Shown in pieces: positions 38,363-44,923 of a DNA stretch of 64,000 bases (its first letter is position 1; each line of letters begins with the position of its first letter). The notes beneath the pieces were generated by a model, which had not been told where the DNA came from, did no database searches, and saw only the letters and a program-made list of their open reading frames with translations. Where the stretch lies: positions 620,001 through 684,000 of the forward strand of contig NZ_LGKG01000001.1 in the NCBI RefSeq assembly GCF_001294335.1, written 5' to 3'. The stretch is from Streptomyces chattanoogensis. Its GTDB lineage: Bacteria; Actinomycetota; Actinomycetes; Streptomycetales; Streptomycetaceae. Position numbers and translations under genes: made by a program.

Positions 38363-40053
38363 GCAGCAGCATCGACCCGCACGAGTACGCATCGGTGCAC
38401 GGCCCGCGGGCCGGTGACCGGGTCGTCCTCGGAGACTCGGGCCTGGTCGTCCGGGTCGAGTCCGACTCCCAGAAGCACGGCGACGAGTTCCTGGCCGGCT
38501 TCGGCAAGACCGCCCGCGACGGACTGCACCTCAAGGCCGCCTCGCTGCGCGAGACCTGCGATGTGGTGATCAGCAACGTCCTGGTGATCGACGCGGTCCA
38601 GGGCATCCGCAAGACGTCCATCGGCATCCGCGAGGGCCGTATCCACGCGATCGGCCGGGCCGGCAACCCCGACACCCTCGAGGATGTCGAGGTCGTCGTC
38701 GGCACCGGCACGTCCATCGTCTCCGGCGAGGGCATGATCGCCACCGCCGGCGCCGTCGACACCCACGTCCACCTGCTGTCCCCGCGCGTCATGGAAGCCT
38801 CCCTGGCCTCCGGCGTGACGACGATCATCGGCCAGGAATTCGGCCCCGTCTGGGGCGTCGGCGTCAACTCCCCCTGGGCGCTGGGCCATGCCTTCGGCGC
38901 CTTCGACGCCTGGCCGGTCAACATCGGCTTCCTGGGCCGCGGCTCCTCCTCCGGCGAGGCACCCCTCGTCGAGGCGCTGGCCGAGGGCGGCGCCCTGGGC
39001 TTCAAGGTGCACGAGGACATGGGCGCGCACGCCCGCGCCCTGGACACCGCGCTGCGCGTCGCCGAGGACCACGACGTCCAGGTCGCGCTGCACAGCGACG
39101 GCCTGAACGAATGCCTCTCCGTCGAGGACACCCTGCGCGTCCTGGACGGCCGCACCATCCACGCCTTCCACATCGAGGGCTGCGGCGGCGGACACGTCCC
39201 CAACGTCCTGAAGATGGCCGGTGTCCCCAACGTCATCGGCTCCTCCACCAACCCCACCCTCCCCTTCGGGCGGGACGCGGTCGCCGAGCACTACGGCATG
39301 ATCGTCTCGGTTCACGACCTGAAGACGGACCTGCCGGGCGACGCCGCCATGGCCCGCGACCGCATCCGGGCCGGCACGATGGGCGCCGAGGACGTGCTGC
39401 ACGACCTCGGGGCGATCGGCATCACCTCCTCCGACGCCCAGGGCATGGGCCGCGCGGGCGAGACCGTACGCCGCACCTTCGCGATGGCCGGAAAGATGAA
39501 GGCCGAGCTGGGCCCCATGGAGGGCGACGGCGCCCACGACGACAACGCCCGGGTCCTGCGCTACGTCGCCAAGCTCACCATCAACCCCGCCATCGCCCAC
39601 GGCCTCTCGCACGAGATCGGGTCGATCGAGGTCGGCAAGATGGCCGACATCGTCCTGTGGACCCCGCAGTACTTCGGTGCGAAACCCCAGCTGGTGCTGA
39701 AGTCCGGCTTCCCCGCCTACGGCGTCACCGGCGACCCCAACGCCGCCACCGACACCTGCGAACCGCTGGTGCTCGGCCCGCAGTTCGGCGCGCACGGCGC
39801 CACCCCCGCCGAGATCTCCGTCGCCTTCGTCGCCGGCGCCGCGGCCGCGCAGGGCAACGACGGTATGCCCACCCGCCGCCGGCGCGTCGCCGTCCGCGGC
39901 ACCCGCGGCATCGGCCCCGCCGACCTCGTCCACAACTCCCGCGTCGGACAGGTCCAGGTGGACGGCAGCAGCGGTCTGGTCACCCTCGACGGCGACCCGA
40001 TGCGCTCCGACCCGGCCGACACGGTGTCGCTGTCGCGCCTCTACTTCCTTTGA
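38359..40053 (+). CDS. ureC: Urease alpha subunit-like amidohydrolase
   Basis: 564 aa from GTG 38359. All nickel-site and catalytic residues of Klebsiella urease have counterparts: His136/His138 (THVHLLSP), the carbamylated Lys216 (GFKVHEDMG), His245 (ALHSDGLNE), His271 (FHIEGCGGGH), flap His319 (SVHDLK) and Asp359 (SSDAQGMGRAGE). The flap Cys of classical ureases is Val318, and several normally invariant flanking residues differ, so it belongs to a divergent branch. Hydrolysis of urea to ammonia and carbamate is the obvious activity; a modified substrate is possible. It is followed 71 bp later by the agmatine-deiminase-type gene. Confidence 0.93.
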   Translation: MSSSIDPHEYASVHGPRAGDRVVLGDSGLVVRVESDSQKHGDEFLAGFGKTARDGLHLKAASLRETCDVVISNVLVIDAVQGIRKTSIGIREGRIHAIGRAGNPDTLEDVEVVVGTGTSIVSGEGMIATAGAVDTHVHLLSPRVMEASLASGVTTIIGQEFGPVWGVGVNSPWALGHAFGAFDAWPVNIGFLGRGSSSGEAPLVEALAEGGALGFKVHEDMGAHARALDTALRVAEDHDVQVALHSDGLNECLSVEDTLRVLDGRTIHAFHIEGCGGGHVPNVLKMAGVPNVIGSSTNPTLPFGRDAVAEHYGMIVSVHDLKTDLPGDAAMARDRIRAGTMGAEDVLHDLGAIGITSSDAQGMGRAGETVRRTFAMAGKMKAELGPMEGDGAHDDNARVLRYVAKLTINPAIAHGLSHEIGSIEVGKMADIVLWTPQYFGAKPQLVLKSGFPAYGVTGDPNAATDTCEPLVLGPQFGAHGATPAEISVAFVAGAAAAQGNDGMPTRRRRVAVRGTRGIGPADLVHNSRVGQVQVDGSSGLVTLDGDPMRSDPADTVSLSRLYFL

Positions 40054-40124
40054 ACGGACCGGCAGCCACCCCGTAGCCGCCCGTCCGCCCCGTTCGTCCC
40101 GCTCCGTTCATCACGAGGAACCCC

Positions 40125-41165
40125 ATGAACACTCCCGTCGCCGACGGCTTCGCCATGCCCCCCGAGTGGGCACCCCACGAGCGCACCTGGATGGCCTGGC
40201 CCGGCCCCAACTTCACCTTCGGTGAGGAGGGCGGCGAGACGCTGGCCGAGGCCCGTCAGGCATGGGCCGCCGTCGCCCGCGCGGTCCGCCGGTACGAGCC
40301 GGTCACCGTCGTGGCCGGACCCGGCCAGCTGGAGGGCGCCCGCGCCCTGCTCGGCGACGGCATCGAGCTGGTCGAGCGGGAGTTGAACGACGCCTGGATG
40401 CGCGACATCGGCCCCACCTTCCTCACCGACGGCAAGGGCAACCTCGCCGCCGCCGACTGGGTCTTCAACGGCTGGGGCGCCCAGGAATGGGCCCGATGGG
40501 ACAAGGACGAGAAGATAGCCGAGCAGGTCGCGGCCCTGGCCGGCGCCCGCCGCTACGCCACCGGCCTGGTCAACGAGGGCGGCGGCATCCACGTCGACGG
40601 CGAGGGCACCGTCCTGCTCACCGAGACCGTGCAGCTCGACCCGGGCCGTAACCCCGGCCGCACCCAGGAAGAGGTCGAGGCCGAGATCCACGCCCACCTG
40701 GGCACCACCAAGGCGATCTGGCTGCCGCGCGGCCTCGCCGCCGACTACGGTCAGTTCGGCACCCGTGGCCATGTCGACATCGTCGCCGCCTTCGCCCGCC
40801 CCGGCGTCGTCATGGTCCACACCCAGCCCAACCCGGACCACCCCGACCACGCGATCTGCAACGAGATCGTCAAGCTGCTGCGCGCCTCCACCGACGCCAA
40901 GGGCCGTCAGCTGGAGGTCGTCGAGATCCCGGCCCCCACCGTCATCGAGGAGGACGGCGAGCTCGTCGACTACTCCTACATCAACCACCTGCAGTGCAAC
41001 GACGGCATCGTGCTCTGCGCCTTCGACGACCCGCGGGACGAGGAAGCGGCCGCGATCTTCCGTGGGCTCTTCCCGGGCCGGACCGTGACCCTGGTGGACG
41101 CACGTACGATCTTCGCAGCGGGTGGCGGTATCCACTGCATCACCCAGCAGCAGCCCAAGGTCTGA
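40125..41165 (+). CDS. Agmatine deiminase family protein (PPAD)
   Basis: 346 aa from ATG 40125. The guanidine-group-modifying fold is clear: MPPEWAPHERTWMAWP at the N-terminus, NDAWMRDIGPTF, LVNEGGGIHVDGEGTVLLTE, catalytic His in RGHVDIVAAF and nucleophilic Cys at GGGIHCITQQQP. Agmatine deiminase (aguA) turns agmatine into N-carbamoylputrescine and ammonia. No N-carbamoylputrescine amidohydrolase (aguB) is adjacent; instead urease-like genes precede and a TetR gene follows. Either agmatine is only one substrate or the locus handles another guanidino compound that ends as urea. Confidence 0.93.
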   Translation: MNTPVADGFAMPPEWAPHERTWMAWPGPNFTFGEEGGETLAEARQAWAAVARAVRRYEPVTVVAGPGQLEGARALLGDGIELVERELNDAWMRDIGPTFLTDGKGNLAAADWVFNGWGAQEWARWDKDEKIAEQVAALAGARRYATGLVNEGGGIHVDGEGTVLLTETVQLDPGRNPGRTQEEVEAEIHAHLGTTKAIWLPRGLAADYGQFGTRGHVDIVAAFARPGVVMVHTQPNPDHPDHAICNEIVKLLRASTDAKGRQLEVVEIPAPTVIEEDGELVDYSYINHLQCNDGIVLCAFDDPRDEEAAAIFRGLFPGRTVTLVDARTIFAAGGGIHCITQQQPKV

Positions 41166-41202
41166 ACCACGCCAGGCCCCGCCGTCCCCGGAGGTCCCTC
41201 CC

Positions 41203-41817
41203 GTGCCCGGTCCCGTACCTGCGCGCCGTCCCCGGCGGCGGCTCAACCAGCCCCGCGAACAGGTGCTCGCCGCGGCGATGGCCACCATCGCCGCGGAGGG
41301 CCTGGACCGGCTGACCATGGCGGGCCTCGGCCGCGAGGTCGGCATGAGCAGCGGCCACATCCTGTACTACTTCGGCACCAAGGACGAGCTGCTCCTCCAG
41401 ACCCTCCAGTGGAGCGAGGAGCAGCTCGGCACCGAACGCCGGGCCGCCCTCTCCCGCCGCGTCCCCGCCCGCGAACGCCTGGACGCCCTCGTCGACCTCT
41501 ACCTCCCCGTCGGCCACCGCGACCCGCGCTGGACCCTCTGGCTGGAGGTCTGGAACCGCTCCCAGAACGCCGACGACGAAACCCGCGAACGCCAGCTCGA
41601 CCTGGAACTCGCCTGGCACCGCGACCTGGTCGCCCTCCTCGTCGAAGGCACCTCCAAGGGCGAATTCCGGCCCGTCGACCCCGAACGCTTCGCCACCCGC
41701 ACCCGGGCTCTCCTCGACGGCTTCGGCACCCACCTGGTGGTGGGGCTGCCGGGCACGACCCGGGAGCAGGTACGCCAGGAGGTAGCGGAATTCTTCGACG
41801 AGTCGCTGAATCCGTGA
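41203..41817 (+). CDS. TetR-family regulator of the urease/permease locus
   Basis: 204 aa from GTG 41203 with GGAGG eight bases upstream. The helix-turn-helix is at residues ~20-60 (LDRLTMAGLGREVGMSSGHI, then LYYFGTKDELLL). The C-terminal domain resembles the BetI-like/TetR_C_6 type (WTLWLEVWNRSQNADDETRE). It is the last gene of the urease-like operon, so it probably represses its own operon and the divergent permease through the three TTAGAGC-type palindromes at 37489-37613. The inducer is presumably the pathway substrate. Confidence 0.9.
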   Translation: MPGPVPARRPRRRLNQPREQVLAAAMATIAAEGLDRLTMAGLGREVGMSSGHILYYFGTKDELLLQTLQWSEEQLGTERRAALSRRVPARERLDALVDLYLPVGHRDPRWTLWLEVWNRSQNADDETRERQLDLELAWHRDLVALLVEGTSKGEFRPVDPERFATRTRALLDGFGTHLVVGLPGTTREQVRQEVAEFFDESLNP

Positions 41818-41837
41818 GCGGCGCCACGGAGGGATCC

Positions 41838-42077
41838 GTGGAATACGCCGGGCCGGACGCCGAAGGCCGGTTTGAGAGAGCCGGGCATCGATCAACACGT
41901 CGTGACGGCATTTCGCACCCCAAGGTGGGAAGGAACCAGGAACCCGGCTCAAGGCGCACCGTCACCACGGGCGCCAGGGAGGGAATCCCACCGCGCCAGA
42001 CCCGCGACATCGATCCCCACCGCGTGGGCAAGGGCGCCGCGGACGACACCGAAGGCGAGCGCCTGCTCGCATCCTGA
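41838..42077 (+). CDS. Possible small hydrophilic protein
   Basis: 79 aa from GTG 41838, with a strong GGAGGG five bases upstream. The product is very charged and rich in Gly and Arg (ends GKGAADDTEGERLLAS), with no hydrophobic core. Third-position GC is weak in the first half and normal in the second. It may be a real small gene co-transcribed with the TetR gene or a chance frame. Confidence 0.35.
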   Translation: MEYAGPDAEGRFERAGHRSTRRDGISHPKVGRNQEPGSRRTVTTGAREGIPPRQTRDIDPHRVGKGAADDTEGERLLAS

Positions 42078-42119
42078 GACGGACGGCGGCGCGGGGGCGG
42101 TTTGTGCCAGACTGCCCCC

Positions 42120-42170
42120 GTGCTCTCGTTCGCCATGATTATTGGCAGCAGGCGCGCCGGTCCGCAGTGA
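42120..42170 (+). CDS. cimA leader peptide (Ile-Ile)
   Basis: A short frame from GTG 42120 (16 aa, VLSFAMIIGSRRAGPQ) or from the internal ATG 42135 (11 aa). Two adjacent ATT isoleucine codons, rare in this genome, precede a small hairpin (42176-42194) and a strong terminator with six Ts 104 bp before cimA. No ribosome-binding site is seen; a leaderless start at GTG 42120 is possible. Isoleucine is the end product of the citramalate route, which fits control by charged Ile-tRNA. Confidence 0.7.
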   Translation: MLSFAMIIGSRRAGPQ

Positions 42171-42226
42171 CCGCCCCGTACGAACCGAGTACGGCGCGGC
42201 CATCGTCGTCCCAGACCCGCGCGCAG

Positions 42227-42253
42227 ACCTCTCGCACCCGCGAGAGGTTTTTT
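42227..42253 (+). terminator. Attenuator terminator before cimA
   Basis: A perfect 9-bp stem (42227-42235 with 42240-42248), loop ACCC, runs into TTTTTT at 42248-42253. It is in the leader of cimA, downstream of the Ile-Ile leader peptide, so it is conditional. Confidence 0.85.
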
Positions 42254-42356
42254 CGTTTCCGGCCCACCACTCACCGGACGCGGAGCGCGAGGGACCATGG
42301 AGGGACGGTGGAACCGGTCATCCGGTAGACCGAGACCCGACAGGAGCCAGACCAGC

Positions 42357-43985
42357 ATGACGGACGTACCCGAACCCACGGACGTGCCCGCACAGGCCGT
42401 GTCCGACGACTTCCATGTGTTCGACACGACGCTCCGCGACGGCGCGCAGCGCGAGGGCATCAACCTGACCGTCAGCGACAAGCTGACCATCGCCCGGCAC
42501 CTGGACGACTTCGGCGTGGGCTTCATCGAGGGCGGCTGGCCCGGCGCCAACCCGCGCGACACCGAGTTCTTCGAGCGGGCCCGTACGGAGATCGGCTTCC
42601 GGCACGCTCAGCTCGTCGCCTTCGGCGCCACCCGCAAGGCCGGCGTCCGCGTCGAGGACGACGCCCAGGTCGCCGCCCTCCTGGACTCGCAGGCCCCGGT
42701 CATCACCCTGGTCGCCAAGTCCCATGTCGGGCACGTGGAACTGGCGCTGCGCACCACGCCGGAGGAGAACCTCGCGATGGTGCGGGACACCGTCGCCTAT
42801 CTGCGCGCCCAGGGCCGCCGGGTGTTCCTGGACTGCGAGCACTTCTTCGACGGCTATGCCCTCGACCCGGTCTACGCCAAGCAGGTCGTCCGCACCGCGA
42901 GCGAGGCCGGCGCCGATGTCGTCGTCCTCTGCGACACCAACGGCGGCATGCTGCCCGCGCAGATCACCGCCGTCGTACGGACCGTCCTCGCGGACACCGG
43001 CGCCCGGCTGGGCATCCACGCCCAGGACGACACCGGCTGCGCCGTCGCCAACACCCTGGCCGCCGTGGACGCGGGCGCCACCCACGTCCAGTGCACCGCC
43101 AACGGCTACGGCGAGCGGGTCGGCAACTCCAACCTCTTCCCGGTCGTCGCGGCTCTGGAGCTCAAGTACGGGCGGCATGTCCTGCCCGAGGGCAAGCTCG
43201 CCGAGACCACCCGGATCTCGCACGCCATCGCCGAGGTCGTCAACCTCACCCCCTCCACCCACCAGCCCTACGTCGGCGTCTCCGCCTTCGCCCACAAGGC
43301 CGGACTGCACGCCTCCGCGATCAAGGTGGACCCGGACCTCTACCAGCACATCGACCCGGCGCTGGTCGGCAACACCATGCGGATGCTGGTCTCCGACATG
43401 GCGGGCCGGGCCTCCATCGAGCTCAAGGGCAAGGAGCTCGGCATCGATCTGGGCGGCGACCGCGAGCTGGTCGGCCGGGTCGTCGAGCGGGTCAAGGAGC
43501 GCGAACTGGCGGGCTACACGTACGAGGCCGCCGACGCGTCGTTCGAACTGCTGCTGCGCGAGGAGGTCCGCGGCGCGCCGCTGCGCTACTTCACCGTCGA
43601 ATCCTGGCGCGCGATCGTCGAGGACCGCCCCGACGGCACCCACGCCAACGAGGCGACCGTGAAGCTGTGGGCCAAGGGCGAGCGGATCGTCGCCACCGCC
43701 GAGGGCAACGGCCCGGTCAACGCGCTGGACCGAGCGCTGCGGGGCTCGCTGGAGCGGATCTATCCGCAGCTCGCCCGTCTGGAGCTGGTCGACTACAAGG
43801 TCCGCATCCTGGAGGGCGCCCAGGGAACGGGGTCCATCACCCGGGTCCTCGTCTCGACCAGCGACGGTCAGGGGGAGTGGTCGACGGTCGGCGTGGCGGA
43901 GAACGTGATCGCGGCGAGCTGGCAGGCGCTCGATGACGCGTATGCCTATGGGCTGCTGCGGGCCGGGGTGGAGCCACAGGGGTAG
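42357..43985 (+). CDS. cimA: Citramalate synthase
   Basis: 542 aa from ATG 42357 with AGGAG eleven bases upstream. It condenses pyruvate and acetyl-CoA to citramalate, giving 2-oxobutyrate for isoleucine without threonine. The HMGL-type barrel shows VFDTTLRDGAQREGINLTVS, the metal-site HAQDDTGCAVANTLAAVDAG and THVQCTANGYGERVGNSNLF. The C-terminal regulatory LeuA dimer domain (YKVRILEGAQGTGSITRVLV, then STVGVAENVIAASWQALDDA) allows isoleucine feedback. The Ile-Ile attenuator upstream supports the isoleucine role rather than homocitrate or isopropylmalate synthase. Confidence 0.94.
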   Translation: MTDVPEPTDVPAQAVSDDFHVFDTTLRDGAQREGINLTVSDKLTIARHLDDFGVGFIEGGWPGANPRDTEFFERARTEIGFRHAQLVAFGATRKAGVRVEDDAQVAALLDSQAPVITLVAKSHVGHVELALRTTPEENLAMVRDTVAYLRAQGRRVFLDCEHFFDGYALDPVYAKQVVRTASEAGADVVVLCDTNGGMLPAQITAVVRTVLADTGARLGIHAQDDTGCAVANTLAAVDAGATHVQCTANGYGERVGNSNLFPVVAALELKYGRHVLPEGKLAETTRISHAIAEVVNLTPSTHQPYVGVSAFAHKAGLHASAIKVDPDLYQHIDPALVGNTMRMLVSDMAGRASIELKGKELGIDLGGDRELVGRVVERVKERELAGYTYEAADASFELLLREEVRGAPLRYFTVESWRAIVEDRPDGTHANEATVKLWAKGERIVATAEGNGPVNALDRALRGSLERIYPQLARLELVDYKVRILEGAQGTGSITRVLVSTSDGQGEWSTVGVAENVIAASWQALDDAYAYGLLRAGVEPQG

Positions 43986-44008
43986 CACGACGACGCGGTC
44001 GCAGCCGC

Positions 44009-44070
44009 GGACGCAGCGGAACGCGAGGGCCCCGGCACGGCTGCCGGGGCCCTCGCGTTCCGCTGCGTCC
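44009..44070. terminator. 29-bp perfect inverted repeat between cimA and YceI gene
   Basis: Arms 44009-44037 and 44042-44070 are exact reverse complements over 29 bp, separated only by CGGC. The stem is extremely GC-rich and lies between convergent genes, so it is a bidirectional terminator and unusually long. Confidence 0.9.
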
Positions 44071-44092
44071 TCCGCGTCGGTGTCGGTGGCCG

Positions 44093-44713
44093 TCAGACCC
44101 GGACCGCGGAGATGTCGAAGGTGAGCTTGACCTTGTCGCTGACCATCACGCCGCCGGCCTCCAGCGCGGCGTTCCAGGTCAGGCCCCACCCGGAGCGCAG
44201 GATCTCGGCGCGGCCCTCGAAGCCGACCCGCTCGGCGCCGTAGACGTCGGTGGCCGAGCCGTGGAAGTCCAGGTCGATGGTGAGCGGCTTGGTGACGTCC
44301 TTGATGGTCAGGTCGCCGGTGATGCGGAAGCGGTCGCCGGAGATCTGCTCGGCGGCGGTGCTGCGGAAGCTCATCAGCGGGAAGGCCTCGGCGTCGAAGA
44401 AGTCGGCGCTGCGCAGATGGGCGTCGCGGTCGGCGATGCCGGTGTCGATGGCGGCGGTCTTGATGTCGAGGGTGGCGGTGGAGCGGGCGGGGTCGGTGCC
44501 GTCGAGGCGCAGGACTCCCTCGTGCTCGCCGAAGGTGCCGCGGACGTTGGTGACCATGGCGTGCCGGACGGTGAAGCCGATGCTGCTGTGGGCCGGGTCG
44601 ATGGTGTAGTCGCCGGTCAGCGCGGCGAGCGCGGGGTCCGCCACCGGGGCGGCAGCGGGGGTCGTGGTGCCGGCGGGGGCGGCGTTGCGCTTGGTGCGGG
44701 TGAACAGAGCCAT
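44093..44713 (-). CDS. YceI-family lipid-binding protein
   Basis: 206 aa from ATG 44713 with GAGGAGGAG upstream. After a 40-residue Ala/Pro/Thr linker without a signal peptide, the YceI lipocalin-like barrel appears: GDYTIDPAHSSIGFTVRHAM, TNVRGTFGEHEG, LRSADFFDAEAFP, FRITGDLTIKDVTKPLTIDL and KLTFDISAV. The fold binds polyisoprenoid or other amphiphilic ligands. In Streptomyces these are cytoplasmic and often regulated by MarR proteins; an AT-rich repeat-containing region lies upstream. Confidence 0.92.
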   Translation of the reverse strand: MALFTRTKRNAAPAGTTTPAAAPVADPALAALTGDYTIDPAHSSIGFTVRHAMVTNVRGTFGEHEGVLRLDGTDPARSTATLDIKTAAIDTGIADRDAHLRSADFFDAEAFPLMSFRSTAAEQISGDRFRITGDLTIKDVTKPLTIDLDFHGSATDVYGAERVGFEGRAEILRSGWGLTWNAALEAGGVMVSDKVKLTFDISAVRV

Positions 44714-44740
44714 GGCTCCTCCTCGGTAGCGGCAGGTTGA

Positions 44741-44792
44741 TTTAACGTTCAACGAAATTGAGCGTAGCAGATTTAGTTCAAAGTTCAATCGA
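44741..44792. promoter_or_regulatory. AT-rich TTCAA-repeat region upstream of YceI gene
   Basis: TTTAACGTTCAAC (from 44741), GAAATTGAGC and TTTAGTTCAAAGTTCAATC (44771-44790) make up a cluster of TTCAA/TTGAA half-sites. It is much more AT-rich than its surroundings and sits at -28 to -80 of the YceI start. It resembles MarR-family operators. No MarR gene is in this window. Confidence 0.5.
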
Positions 44793-44923
44793 TTGGTTTT
44801 CGGGTGGCTCCGGACGCCGTTCCGCCGCGGTCGTTGCCGCCGCGCACCGGCCGTGCTACACCGTCCCAACGCCCTCAAGTGCTCAGCGCCACCACCTCGT
44901 TGATGCTGTCGAGAGGACCGACC

